From Rhizobium sp. BG4 (lineage in GTDB: Bacteria > Pseudomonadota > Alphaproteobacteria > Rhizobiales > Rhizobiaceae): DNA of 64,000 bases. The notes under the pieces were generated by a model. The model had not been told where the DNA came from and made no database searches. It saw only the letters and a list, made by a program, of their open reading frames with translations. Positions 10,539 through 19,523 of the stretch are shown here, piece after piece (within the stretch, counting starts at the first letter, position 1; each line of letters begins with the position of its first letter). The position numbers and the translations under genes were made by a program. The stretch is from contig NZ_CP044125.1 of assembly GCF_016864575.1 (NCBI RefSeq), positions 2,285,001 to 2,349,000 on the forward strand. Direction: 5' to 3'.

Positions 10539-11479
10539 GCAGCGTGACCTCCTCGACAATCGCCGTGTCGCAGGGTAACGGCAGCCGGTGGATCAGCCGC
10601 ACGGCCATCTACGGCCTGCTGATCATCTTTGCGGTTCTCTACCTGATGCCGCTGTTCGTCATGCTGGTCACCTCGTTCAAGACCATGGACGAGATCCAGA
10701 ACGGCAACATGCTGTCGCTGCCACAATCGCCGACACTCGATCCCTGGTTCAAGGCCTGGGGCGAGACCTGCGTCGGCCTGACCTGCGCTGGCATCAAGGG
10801 CTATTTCTGGAACTCGATCAAGATGGTCGTGCCGGCGGTGGCGATCTCCACGGTGCTCGGCGCTCTGAACGGCTACGTGCTGACCAAGTGGCGTTTCCCC
10901 GGCCATACGCTGGTCTTCGGGCTGATGCTGTTTGCCTGCTTCATTCCCTTCCAGTCGGTGCTGCTGCCGATGGCAACGATCCTCGGCGCTTTCGGCCGGT
11001 TCGGGATGACGCTGCAGAATGCGACGGGCATGAGTTTCGGTTTCGGCAATCCGACCGTGAACCTGGTCTTCGTGCACGTGGTCTACGGTCTCGGCTTCAC
11101 AACGCTGTTCTTCCGGAACTTCTATGAGGCCTTCCCGACGGAACTGGTGCGCGCAGCGCAGGTCGATGGCGCAAGCTTCTTCCAGATCTTCCGCCGCATC
11201 ATGCTGCCGAATTCGCTGCCAATCATCGTCGTCACCGTGATCTACCAGTTCACCAATATCTGGAACGACTTCCTGTTCGCCTCGGCTTACGCAGGCACCG
11301 GTGAATCCATGCCGATGACCGTGGCGCTGAACAACGTCGTCAACACCTCGACCGGGGTGGTCGAATACAATGTCAACATGGCTGCTGCGATGATCGCCGC
11401 CGTGCCGACGCTTATCGTTTACATTCTCGCCGGCCGCTATTTCGTGCGCGGTCTCATGGCGGGCGCCGTCAAAGGGTGA
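10535..11479 (+). CDS. gtsC: Gts-type sugar ABC transporter permease 2
   Basis: A 314-residue CUT1 permease of the MalG type. The first membrane segment is at about residues 22-45 (IYGLLIIFAVLYLMPLFVML). The EAA loop is VRAAQVDGASFFQIFRRI, followed by LPNSLPIIVVT. The protein ends with FVRGLMAGAVKG, the usual C-terminal signature of this subfamily. It starts inside the stop codon of permease 1 and ends three bases before the ATPase gene, so the three are one operon. It forms the second half of the membrane channel. Confidence 0.85.
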   Translation: MSSVTSSTIAVSQGNGSRWISRTAIYGLLIIFAVLYLMPLFVMLVTSFKTMDEIQNGNMLSLPQSPTLDPWFKAWGETCVGLTCAGIKGYFWNSIKMVVPAVAISTVLGALNGYVLTKWRFPGHTLVFGLMLFACFIPFQSVLLPMATILGAFGRFGMTLQNATGMSFGFGNPTVNLVFVHVVYGLGFTTLFFRNFYEAFPTELVRAAQVDGASFFQIFRRIMLPNSLPIIVVTVIYQFTNIWNDFLFASAYAGTGESMPMTVALNNVVNTSTGVVEYNVNMAAAMIAAVPTLIVYILAGRYFVRGLMAGAVKG

Positions 11480-11482
11480 TCC

Positions 11483-12598
11483 ATGGCTTTCCTTGAAATT
11501 TCCGGCCTCAAGAAGCGCTTCGGCGCCGTCGACATCCTCAAGGGGATCGATCTCGAGCTCGAAGAGGGCGGCTTCCTTGTGCTCGTCGGCCCGTCCGGCT
11601 GCGGCAAGTCCACGCTGCTCAACACCATTGCCGGCCTGGAGTCGATCACCGAAGGTGAGATCCGCGTCAACGGCCGGGCGATCAACGACCTGCATCCGTC
11701 GAAGCGCGATATCGCCATGGTGTTCCAGAGCTACGCGCTCTATCCGAACATGACCGTTGCCGGAAACATCGCCTTCGGCATGGAAATCCGCGGCGTGCCG
11801 AAGGCCGAGCGCGACAAGGCGATCAAGCAGGTTTCGGAAATGCTGCAGATCGGTCATCTGCTCGATCGCAAGCCGAGCCAGCTCTCCGGCGGCCAGCGTC
11901 AGCGCGTTGCCATGGGCCGCGCGCTGGTGCGCAATCCGCAGGTCTTCCTGTTCGACGAGCCTCTCTCCAACCTCGACGCCAAGCTGCGCGTCGACATGCG
12001 CACGGAGATCAAGCGCCTGCACCAGCGCATGGGCACGACGATCGTCTACGTCACCCATGACCAGATCGAAGCGATGACGCTGGCGACCAAGATTGCCGTG
12101 CTGCGCGATGGCGTGCTGCAGCAGTTCGGCACGCCTGCCGAGATCTATAACAGCCCGGCCAATGTGTTCGTGGCCGATTTCATGGGTTCGCCGGCGATGA
12201 ACCTGCTGAACGCCACCGTCGAGAACGGCTCGGGTGGACTGCAGGTCTCGCTCGACCGTCCGAATGGCGAGCCGCTGAAGCTGCCGGTTCCGGCGGGCAA
12301 TAACAGCCTGACCAGCTACAATGGCAAGCCGGTGATCTTCGGCATCCGCCCGGAAGCGCTGACCGATCTCGACGGCGTAGATCGCAAGGCGAAATCGGTG
12401 TCGCATGGTGATTGCATGATCGAAGTTGTCGAGCCCGCGGGCGCGGATACGTTTGCCGTTACCAAGCTTGGCGGAAAGTCCGTCGTCGCGCGCCTCGGCG
12501 CCGATGCCGGGATCGAAGCCGGGCAGAACACCCGCCTTGCCTTTAATCTCGACAAGGCGGTGTTCTTCGATCCGCAGAGCCAGCTGCGGATCGCCTGA
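11483..12598 (+). CDS. Sugar ABC transporter ATP-binding protein (MalK/UgpC type)
   Basis: A 371-residue ATPase. Walker A is GPSGCGKST (about residues 37-45), the Q loop VFQSYALYP, the signature [15 protein letters not shown] (about 134-148), Walker [14 protein letters not shown] and the switch His in YVTHDQ. The C-terminal third is the OB-type regulatory domain of the MalK family (FGIRPEAL). It energises the Gts-type importer. Four bases after its stop, the convergent GH2 gene ends, with no clear terminator between them. Confidence 0.9.
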   Translation: MAFLEISGLKKRFGAVDILKGIDLELEEGGFLVLVGPSGCGKSTLLNTIAGLESITEGEIRVNGRAINDLHPSKRDIAMVFQSYALYPNMTVAGNIAFGMEIRGVPKAERDKAIKQVSEMLQIGHLLDRKPSQLSGGQRQRVAMGRALVRNPQVFLFDEPLSNLDAKLRVDMRTEIKRLHQRMGTTIVYVTHDQIEAMTLATKIAVLRDGVLQQFGTPAEIYNSPANVFVADFMGSPAMNLLNATVENGSGGLQVSLDRPNGEPLKLPVPAGNNSLTSYNGKPVIFGIRPEALTDLDGVDRKAKSVSHGDCMIEVVEPAGADTFAVTKLGGKSVVARLGADAGIEAGQNTRLAFNLDKAVFFDPQSQLRIA

Positions 12599-12602
12599 TC
12601 TC

Positions 12603-14846
12603 TCAGCCGGCGGTAACGCTGAAGCTGATGGCGGGGAAGCGGCTTGAGGTCGCTTCCACCGTGATCGTGCCTGTAAGTCCGGTCGCCTCCAGCCAGAAGC
12701 CGGCCGTGCCGCCCTGCAGCGGCACACTCGTCGGGCCAACGATCTTTGCCGGTCCCTCGACGCGCAGGCCAATGCTGTCTTCCATGAAGGGCAGGCGCTG
12801 GCCGCGCTGATCGAGCGCGCGGATGATGACGCGCGTGCTGTCGCGTTCGCGGGCCTTCAGGACGGTGCTGTCAGGCGCAAGCTCCAGTCTTGCCGGAAGC
12901 GGATCGGCTGCAAGCGTCAGATGCGCGACCGGCTCGCCATCGATAAAGCCGGTGAATTCGCCATCGATCCATTCCAGACCCCAGGTGCCGAGCTCGTCCG
13001 CCGTGAAATGCCGGTGATCGAGAACGACGGGCGGATGCGGCAGGTGCGGGTAGTTCTCGCGGTCCGGGCCGATGCGCTTGGTCAGCGTTCCGTACTTCAG
13101 CTCGACCTCGTCGCAGTTGGTGAGGATGATCAGCGGCAGCACGCCGCCGATGCTGCGCTCGCCACGTGCCCAGAAGGTCACCGGCTTCATGATGATCTCG
13201 TCGGACGGATCGCACTGGCTGGCATAGACATAAGCCGCGAATTTCGGCTCGCGGAACATGTCCATGACGCCGTGGTAGCAGATGCGGTCGCCCGAGCCGA
13301 AATCCTTGTGGGTGTTGTAGTCGAACATGCACCAGCCGATGGCGCCTGAAATATCGGGATCGCCATAGGCGGCATTCAATACTTCGAGATGGCGGCGGAC
13401 ATGCTCGGCCTGGCGCTGTTCCGGATCGTGCATCTTCGTCGGATGCATGTGGCCGTTATATTCGGTGATCAGGTAGGGCACCTTGTGGCCGAGGCCGGTA
13501 TTTTCCTGCTGTGGGCGAAGTGCCGTGCGCGGGCGGTTGGCGCCGGGAAGTTCCTCGTTGCCGAGGATGAAGTCGTTCATCGTATAGACGTCTTCCAGCA
13601 GCTCGCTTTCCGTCAGATAGCGGACGCCGCCGGTCTGGCGGGTGGTATCGAGCTCGCGGGCGAGGCGGTTTGTCTCGGCGTAGAAATCGTGGCTATCGAG
13701 CGACTCGTTGATGCGCACGCCCCAGATGATGATCGAGGGATGGTTCCAGTCGCGCTCGATCATGCGGCGGACGTTTTCGATCGATTCCTTCTGCCACTCG
13801 AGATCGCCGATATGCTGCCAGCCGGGGATCTCCTCGAAGACGAGCAGGCCGAGCCGGTCGCACTGATCGAGGAACCACTTGGATTGCGGATAATGCGAGG
13901 TGCGGACGATATTGCACTTCAGCACGGTCTTCATGATCGTCGCGTCGAGCTCCTGCGCGGAGCGGCCGGCGGCATAGCCGACATAGGGATAGGCCTGGTG
14001 ACGGTTGAGGCCGCGCAGCTTCAGCGGCTGGCCGTTCAGCAGGAAGCCCTCGGGCGTGAACTCGGCGGTGCGGAAGCCGAAATTCGAGGCGAGGCGGTCC
14101 GAGCCGTGGCTGGTCTTCAGATCCACGGTGAGCTCGTAGAGCGCCGGATTGGCGATATCCCAGAGGGCGATGCCGGTCAGGCCACCGAAGGCGAGCGTCA
14201 CGTCTTCGCCCGTGGTCTCGGCCGTCGCGGTGGCGATCACCACGCCCGAGGCGTCGCGGATCGTACCGTTGACCGTACCGAGGAAGGTCGCATGCTGCGG
14301 GTTCGACAGCTGGCAGCGCGCGGTTGCCGATTTTACATCGCCGAGCACGTCCTGCGTCTCTATCTTGATATTGCGCAGCGACACGGCGCCGGTGACCTTC
14401 AGCCAGACGTCACGGTAGATGCCGGCATAGGTGAGGTAATCGATGCGGCCGCCGAAGGGCGGGATGGCGGGGTTCTCGCTGCCGTCGATCTTGACGGTGA
14501 TGAGGTTGTCGCCTTTGACGAGCTTGCCTGTCAGGCGCGCCTCGAAAGGCGTGTAGCCATCCTTGTGGGCAATGATCTCTTCGCCGTTCAGATAGACGAC
14601 GCTGTCGGCCATGGCGCCATCGAAGACGATGGAGACTTCGCGGCCATCGAATTCCGGCATCCAGCGCAGGACCTTCTGATAGGTGAAGGCGCGCTGATAG
14701 GTCTTCTCGTCGAAATAGTTGAACGGCAGCTCGACGGCGGTATGCGGCAGGCTGATCGTGCTGTTGCCGTCGAAGGCGTCGAGCAGGCGCTGGCCGAAGC
14801 CCTCGTGAAAGCTCCAGGATTCGTTGAAGGAAACGACGGAACGCAT
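12603..14846 (-). CDS. Glycoside hydrolase family 2 protein (beta-galactosidase/beta-glucuronidase type)
   Basis: A 747-residue cytoplasmic enzyme without signal peptide. Domains: N-terminal sugar-binding jelly roll (about 10-155), Ig-like domain (about 160-260), catalytic TIM barrel (about 265-570) and further beta domains. The acid/base Glu is in VRINESLD (about 381) and the nucleophile Glu in LITEYNG (about 462), both in the right context for retaining GH2 enzymes. The ATG at 14846 has AAGGAAG upstream. It is downstream of a LacI regulator and a Gfo/Idh/MocA gene on the same strand, and a 22-codon frame ends one base before its ATG. It probably cleaves a beta-glycoside brought in by a neighbouring transporter; the exact sugar is unknown. 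Confidence 0.85.
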   Translation of the reverse strand: MRSVVSFNESWSFHEGFGQRLLDAFDGNSTISLPHTAVELPFNYFDEKTYQRAFTYQKVLRWMPEFDGREVSIVFDGAMADSVVYLNGEEIIAHKDGYTPFEARLTGKLVKGDNLITVKIDGSENPAIPPFGGRIDYLTYAGIYRDVWLKVTGAVSLRNIKIETQDVLGDVKSATARCQLSNPQHATFLGTVNGTIRDASGVVIATATAETTGEDVTLAFGGLTGIALWDIANPALYELTVDLKTSHGSDRLASNFGFRTAEFTPEGFLLNGQPLKLRGLNRHQAYPYVGYAAGRSAQELDATIMKTVLKCNIVRTSHYPQSKWFLDQCDRLGLLVFEEIPGWQHIGDLEWQKESIENVRRMIERDWNHPSIIIWGVRINESLDSHDFYAETNRLARELDTTRQTGGVRYLTESELLEDVYTMNDFILGNEELPGANRPRTALRPQQENTGLGHKVPYLITEYNGHMHPTKMHDPEQRQAEHVRRHLEVLNAAYGDPDISGAIGWCMFDYNTHKDFGSGDRICYHGVMDMFREPKFAAYVYASQCDPSDEIIMKPVTFWARGERSIGGVLPLIILTNCDEVELKYGTLTKRIGPDRENYPHLPHPPVVLDHRHFTADELGTWGLEWIDGEFTGFIDGEPVAHLTLAADPLPARLELAPDSTVLKARERDSTRVIIRALDQRGQRLPFMEDSIGLRVEGPAKIVGPTSVPLQGGTAGFWLEATGLTGTITVEATSSRFPAISFSVTAG

Positions 14847-14847
14847 A

Positions 14848-14916
14848 TCAGACTTCCTTGCTGCAGCCGTGGGCAATGGTTCGGCGCGAGGCGCGCGCGC
14901 ATGAAATGATGGTCAC
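14848..14916 (-). CDS. Possible 22-residue leader peptide upstream of GH2
   Basis: A GTG at 14916 is preceded at ideal distance by GAGGAGGAA, the best ribosome site in this gap. The frame runs 22 codons (VTIISCARASRRTIAHGCSK, then EV) to a TGA at 14850-14848, one base before the GH2 ATG. It is rich in Arg, Ala and Ser. The arrangement would couple GH2 translation to the leader. It could instead be chance, with the strong ribosome site left over from another start. No known family is recognised. Confidence 0.35.
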   Translation of the reverse strand: MTIISCARASRRTIAHGCSKEV

Positions 14917-14951
14917 GGAAATTCCTCCTCGATGCAATGAAAAGCGCTGCC

Positions 14952-15941
14952 TTAGGCGGTGGAGCCCCAGCGGGGCGTGCAGGCAAGCGTGATGTTGTGC
15001 GGGCCTTCGATATCCTGCTCGTGGCGCTCGATCACCTCGACCACGGCGTCGATGAAGGCGACATGGTCCAGGCCGAGTGTCGTCAGGTCGTTGCAATCCC
15101 AGGCGGCCATGGCGATGCCGTCCTGGCCGACGATGGCGATATCGCCGGGCGTGTTCTTGCCGAGCACGCGGCGGGCGGCGTCGCGCGCACCGATCGCCAT
15201 CACGTCGTTGCCGCAGATGATCGCATCGACCTTCGAGCGATGCAGCAGCATGACGGCTTCCTTGAAGCCTGAATCGTAGGAATAGTCGCCGAAGGCTTCG
15301 GCCTCGAAATCGAGACCGTGCTTGGCGAGCGCATCGGCAAACCACTTGCGGCGCAGCTTGTCGATCCAGCTCGACTTGGTGCCGGACAGATAGGCGAAGC
15401 GCTTCTTCCCGTCCTTGACGATCTTGTCGATGATCTCGGCAGCGCCGACGGCGCCATCGATGCGGATGCTTGAGACGTTCTCGTTTTCCAGCGGCTCGAA
15501 GGAGACGATGATCGGCTTGGTCGTGTGGAAGATGTCGACGGCATCCTGCATCGAGACCATGTCGGAGAAGACGACGACGTGATCGACTTGGTAGGTCGAG
15601 GCGAGCCGCATCAGCTGCAGACGGTCGGAGTGATCGGCGCAGCAGAGAATGATCGGCAGGAGCTGGCGGGCCTGCAGGCGGTGGACGAGCAGCTGCTGTT
15701 CTTCCGCCTCGCAAGGGTTGCCGATCGCGTTGACGACGAGGGCAACGAGCCGCGAGCGCTGGTTGTTCAGCGAGCGGGCAATGGCGTTAGGCTGGTATCC
15801 GTGTTCACGGGCGACCGCCAGGATGCGGTCGCGGGTGGCGCTGCCGATGCGGGAATCCGGCGAGAAGGCGCGCGAGATCGTTGCCGAGGATACGCCGGCG
15901 AGCTTTGCCAGCTCCTTGGAGGTGATGCGTTTCCTGCTCAT
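14952..15941 (-). CDS. LacI-family transcriptional regulator
   Basis: A 329-residue regulator. The HTH starts at residue 6 (ITSKELAKLAGVSSATISRAF), the hinge contains IARSLNNQRSRLVALVV, and the rest is a type I periplasmic-binding-like sensor. The ATG has GGGAG upstream. It lies between the Gfo/Idh/MocA gene (109 bases upstream) and the GH2 gene (105 bases downstream), all on the reverse strand. A LacI-type palindrome at 17077-17096, between Gfo/Idh and the divergent transporter, is a plausible operator, so this protein probably controls both arms. The inducer is unknown. Confidence 0.87.
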   Translation of the reverse strand: MSRKRITSKELAKLAGVSSATISRAFSPDSRIGSATRDRILAVAREHGYQPNAIARSLNNQRSRLVALVVNAIGNPCEAEEQQLLVHRLQARQLLPIILCCADHSDRLQLMRLASTYQVDHVVVFSDMVSMQDAVDIFHTTKPIIVSFEPLENENVSSIRIDGAVGAAEIIDKIVKDGKKRFAYLSGTKSSWIDKLRRKWFADALAKHGLDFEAEAFGDYSYDSGFKEAVMLLHRSKVDAIICGNDVMAIGARDAARRVLGKNTPGDIAIVGQDGIAMAAWDCNDLTTLGLDHVAFIDAVVEVIERHEQDIEGPHNITLACTPRWGSTA

Positions 15942-16050
15942 GCCTGCTCCCGTCCAGACCCATTCCGCTCTTCTTCGAGTGGCGGAACGGTGTATCCCTT
16001 GTCACGCAATTCCAGAAGCAAAACCGCTGCGCAGTCTTGCTGGAATTTCC

Positions 16051-17055
16051 TTAGTCGGCGATCCGGACGGGCACTCCCTCCGCCGCTGCCGATTCCTTGA
16101 TTGCGTCCCAGAGCTTAGCGAATCGCAAACCCATTTCAACGGAGCCGGAGTTTTCCATGCTTCCGGCGCGGATTGCGAGGAAGTTCTTCATGGGATTGCC
16201 GAGGATTTCGGCCTCTTCGCGGGCTTCGCTGGTGCGGCCGAAGCTTATTTCACGCCAGCCGCCCCAGGCGTCGATGCGAACGATCGCCTTGGAATAGAAG
16301 AAGGTGATGTAGGAGGCGCAGCCGGGAGGGCCTTCGCCGGCGGCCGTCAGCGTCGCCAGCGCGCCGTTCTTCAGCCGGGCGGAGACGGCGGTTGCGATAT
16401 CCACCTTCCGGCCGTGATTGTGCATGTAGGCCGAGACGCTCTCGAAATCCGAGTTCGCCAACAGGCAGACGGTGTTCATCATGTGCGCACCGGTATCGAA
16501 CATGAAGCCGCCGCCGGAGACTTCCGGCTGCTGCTTCCAGTGGCCGCCATAGTTCGATGCCCAGCTTTCCCAGATCATGCCGGAGATGGCGATGAGATCG
16601 CCGAATTCGCCGGCCACCGCGCGCTTGCGGGTGTCGAGGACCAGTGGCGAAAGGCCGCCCTGGAAGGCGGTAACGATGGTGACGCCGGATGTCTTCTGCG
16701 CCGCGATCAGCCGCTCGGCTTCGGCAACCGTCGTCACCATCGGCTTCTCGAGGAAAAGATCAAGGCCGGCTTCGGCCACAGCGACAGCCTGTTCGCCGTG
16801 GAATGCGTGCGGCGTGGAAATGTAGATGATATCGAGCGCATCACGGCGCGTCGCCAGCATCTGGCGATAGTCCTCGAACGTCTCCGGCGCCGGTGCGCCG
16901 GCTGCCGTGCAGACGTCGATCAGCCGCTGACGCGAGGCCGGGATCGTATCGGCGAGAGCGATGAATTCGATCTCGGGCATGCGTGCCCAGCTGGCGGCAT
17001 ATTCGGCTGCTTTCAGCCCGGCGCCGATGACGCCGAGGCGCAGTTTCTGAACCAT
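16051..17055 (-). CDS. Gfo/Idh/MocA family NAD(P)-dependent oxidoreductase (ThuB-like)
   Basis: A 334-residue enzyme. The Rossmann motif GVIGAGLKAAEYAASW is at residues 8-23, the family EKP motif (FLEKPMVT) is near 132, and a C-terminal alpha/beta domain follows. It has no signal peptide. The family oxidises or reduces sugar hydroxyls, including C3 of glycosides; in Sinorhizobium trehalose metabolism the family member ThuB works with ThuA, and a ThuA protein is encoded across the divergent promoter here. The ATG has GGGAGG upstream. The substrate is inferred from context only. Confidence 0.83.
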   Translation of the reverse strand: MVQKLRLGVIGAGLKAAEYAASWARMPEIEFIALADTIPASRQRLIDVCTAAGAPAPETFEDYRQMLATRRDALDIIYISTPHAFHGEQAVAVAEAGLDLFLEKPMVTTVAEAERLIAAQKTSGVTIVTAFQGGLSPLVLDTRKRAVAGEFGDLIAISGMIWESWASNYGGHWKQQPEVSGGGFMFDTGAHMMNTVCLLANSDFESVSAYMHNHGRKVDIATAVSARLKNGALATLTAAGEGPPGCASYITFFYSKAIVRIDAWGGWREISFGRTSEAREEAEILGNPMKNFLAIRAGSMENSGSVEMGLRFAKLWDAIKESAAAEGVPVRIAD

Positions 17056-17076
17056 GAAAAATCCTCCCGAAACTCA

Positions 17077-17096
17077 TTGTGCAAACGATTACACAA
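17077..17096. promoter_or_regulatory. Candidate LacI operator between Gfo/Idh and transporter arms
   Basis: A 20-base palindrome reads TTGTGCAAACG then ATTACACAA. Its two halves match at 16 of 20 positions around a central CG, the usual LacI-family form. It is 22 bases upstream of the oxidoreductase ATG and about 160 bases upstream of the transporter operon. The nearest regulator is the LacI gene at 14952-15941. Confidence 0.5.
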
Positions 17097-17254
17097 AGCA
17101 ATCATGACTGGCAAGCTATAAATAATCATTGAAAATCAATGTATTAAAATTTGGATAGAGATCGCTGTGAAAATCGACTTGTCAGAGATAGGAATGCGTG
17201 TACATTTTCCGCAGGTGCTGGAGGGCGCCATGTTTTAAAGAGGGAGGACTTCCG

Positions 17255-18547
17255 TTGAAGAAGACGGTTATCGGTGGCCTTTGCGCCATTTTGCTCAGCG
17301 CGGTCTCGACGCTGGCCCATGCTGAAACGATCCGCATCGCCAACCATGGTCAGTCGGGCATCGACGCCATGAAGTCGACGGTCGAGCGCATCGAAAAGAA
17401 ATATGGCGTGACGGTCGAAGTCGTCGAATATCCGGCGCCGGATAAGGATTATCTCACCAAGCTCCTGACCGAACTCGGCGCCGGCAATGCCCCCGACCTG
17501 TTCTCGATCCCGACGGCATCGGCCGTTGCCGATATGGTCGAGGCGGGCTACCTCGCGCCAGTCACCAAGGAATTCAAGGCCTGGGAAGGCTATAACGGTC
17601 TTTATGACGTCGCCAAGCAGCTGGCCGTCAGCCCCGATGGCGAGACCTACGTGATGCCCTTCATGCTGGGCATTCAGGAAATCTACTATCGCAAGGACGT
17701 TCTTGAGAAGGCCGGTATCTCGACCGACCAGCCGAAGGACTGGAAGGACCTGCTCGACCGCGCTGCCGAGATCAAGAAGAAGACCGGCGCTTACGGTCTG
17801 CTCTTCCCGGCCGGTGTCGCCTGGGGCGGCGGTGCGTTCGACGAAGGCTTCCAGCATCTGATTGTTGGCTCCAAGACGCCGCAGATCGTCGATGCAGACG
17901 GCAAGCTCGATCTGAACGGCGAGGGCGTCAAGGATGTCTTCGACGTCTACAAGCAGCTGATCGATAACGACCTGATGCCGGTTCAGCCGCTGCTCGGACC
18001 GGAGCCGTGGGTCGTGCCGAAATATGAGATGTTCCCGCAGGGCAAGCTTGCTGCCACCACCTGCGGCTCCTGGTGCTACATCTTCGACTGGGGCCGCGAG
18101 AGCAAGAACCCGATCCCTGACGTGACCAAGGTCGTCGGCACCTGGACGGTTCCGGGCCAGAGCGGCGGTCAGTACGTTCTCGCCAACCTTGCCGCCCCGT
18201 GGGCCGTCAATGCCAAGTCGGCCAATGCCGAACTGGCGATCAAGGCGCTGATGGAAATCGGCTCGGTCGAAACGCAGGTCTCCTACGCTGCCCGCATCGG
18301 CAACATTCCGGCCAGCAAGGATGCGGCCAAGAATGCCGACTTCCAGAAGCTGACGGAACTCGTTCCGATCCATGCGGCTGCCGGAAACGGTGTATTCCTG
18401 AAGCAGGCTTCCGGCTTCGGTACCGTCTCGGAAGGTGTTGCCCGCGCAACCGAAGCGCTGCTGCGCAAGGAAACCGATGCGGCTGGCGCCCAGAAGATCC
18501 TGGTCGACTACGTCAAGGAAACGCTCGGCGACGACGCCGTGAAGTAA
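17255..18547 (+). CDS. CUT1 sugar ABC transporter, substrate-binding protein
   Basis: A 430-residue periplasmic binding protein with a signal peptide ending AHA-E near residue 24, followed by TIRIANHGQSG. The fold is the family 1 extracellular solute-binding type. The start is TTG at 17255, with GGGAGGA six bases upstream. It heads a five-gene operon ending in a ThuA gene, the same order as the rhizobial thuEFGKA trehalose/maltose/sucrose operon. The divergent oxidoreductase and GH2 genes suggest a glycoside ligand. I cannot name the sugar, so no thu symbol is given. Confidence 0.8.
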   Translation: MKKTVIGGLCAILLSAVSTLAHAETIRIANHGQSGIDAMKSTVERIEKKYGVTVEVVEYPAPDKDYLTKLLTELGAGNAPDLFSIPTASAVADMVEAGYLAPVTKEFKAWEGYNGLYDVAKQLAVSPDGETYVMPFMLGIQEIYYRKDVLEKAGISTDQPKDWKDLLDRAAEIKKKTGAYGLLFPAGVAWGGGAFDEGFQHLIVGSKTPQIVDADGKLDLNGEGVKDVFDVYKQLIDNDLMPVQPLLGPEPWVVPKYEMFPQGKLAATTCGSWCYIFDWGRESKNPIPDVTKVVGTWTVPGQSGGQYVLANLAAPWAVNAKSANAELAIKALMEIGSVETQVSYAARIGNIPASKDAAKNADFQKLTELVPIHAAAGNGVFLKQASGFGTVSEGVARATEALLRKETDAAGAQKILVDYVKETLGDDAVK

Positions 18548-18577
18548 GCTTGGGTCATTTTCTCCCGCCCAAGATTG

Positions 18578-18605
18578 GGGAACGCGGCGCTCTTGCCGCG
18601 TTTCC
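18578..18605 (+). terminator. Intercistronic hairpin after binding-protein gene
   Basis: GGGAACGCGGC (18578-18588) pairs with GCCGCGTTTCCC (18594-18605), with one bulged T. It lies between the binding-protein gene and the first permease. No T run follows, so it probably protects the upstream mRNA or allows partial termination. Confidence 0.65.
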
Positions 18606-18634
18606 CGGTTCATTCGATAAGGTTGTGAGCTTCG

Positions 18635-19522
18635 ATGATCAGAAACTCTCATGAACGCCGCGCCGAGCGCCAGCTTCTCATCATCCTGCTGCCCTCGCTC
18701 GTGCTGCTGCTGGCGTTCGTCATCTATCCCGCGCTCTATTCGCTCTATTTGAGCTTCACCAACGAGGCCCTGACGGGTGCTGCGGCGCTCCGCCCGCGCT
18801 TCGTCGGCCTTCGCAATTACGCGCGGCTTTTCAACGACGCGAAGTTTTGGAACTCGCTGCTTGTCACCTTCTTCTTCGTCATGGGTTCGGCGATCATCGG
18901 GCAGTTCGTGCTCGGCCTCGTCTCCGCCATGGCGCTTCGCCGCGAAATCCGTTTCCGGCGCATCTTCTCGTCGATCATCCTTCTGCCGAATGCGGCGCCT
19001 GAAGTCGTTGCCGGCTTCATGTGGATTTCGATGCTGGCCGGCGGCGAACACGCGACGCTGTCGCGCATCGTCAGCTTCTTCGGCATCACGCCCGCCGACT
19101 GGCTGAACACGTTTCCGCTGGCGATGATCATCATCGTCAATACCTGGCGCGGTATCGCGACGGCGATGATCCTGCTCACCGCCGGTTTGAGCACCATTCC
19201 CAACGAAATCTACGAGGCTGCCCGCATGGATGGCGCGACCCCGTCGCAGATGTTCCGCCGCATCACGCTGCCACTGATGATGCCGACGATCCTGCTCTAC
19301 ATGCTGATCTCCGCCGTCTCGACGATTGCCGTCTTCGGTCTCGTCTATGCGCTGACCAGAGGTGGCCCGGGCGGAGCGACCGAGCTTGTCAGCATCTATA
19401 TCTACAACCAGTCCTTCACGGCTTTCCAGCTCGGCTATGGCGCTGCGGTCGCAGTGGTTGCCTTGGTCATCTCGCTGATCCTCGGCATTGCCTATGTGCG
19501 GGCCATGAAGGTGGAGATCTGA
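18635..19522 (+). CDS. CUT1 sugar ABC transporter permease 1
   Basis: A 295-residue MalF-type permease with six predicted membrane segments, the first at residues 14-34 (IILLPSLVLLLAFVIYPALY). The ATPase-contacting EAA loop is YEAARMDGATPSQMFRRIT, followed by LPLMMPTILLYML, and the usual RGGPGGATELVS segment is present. The protein ends two bases before the second permease. The ribosome site is weak (AAGG), which fits lower expression than the binding protein. Confidence 0.85.
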   Translation: MIRNSHERRAERQLLIILLPSLVLLLAFVIYPALYSLYLSFTNEALTGAAALRPRFVGLRNYARLFNDAKFWNSLLVTFFFVMGSAIIGQFVLGLVSAMALRREIRFRRIFSSIILLPNAAPEVVAGFMWISMLAGGEHATLSRIVSFFGITPADWLNTFPLAMIIIVNTWRGIATAMILLTAGLSTIPNEIYEAARMDGATPSQMFRRITLPLMMPTILLYMLISAVSTIAVFGLVYALTRGGPGGATELVSIYIYNQSFTAFQLGYGAAVAVVALVISLILGIAYVRAMKVEI

Positions 19523-19523
19523 T

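Noticed and set aside
8245..12598. Assignment as aglEFGK (alpha-glucoside transporter)
   Set aside because: The binding-protein sequence ([23 protein letters not shown]) fits GtsA-type glucose binders, and no alpha-glucosidase is next to it.
10508..12772. A 754-codon frame antisense to the Gts permease and ATPase genes
   Set aside because: It is a shadow of two strong coding frames with known motifs; no domain is visible in it.
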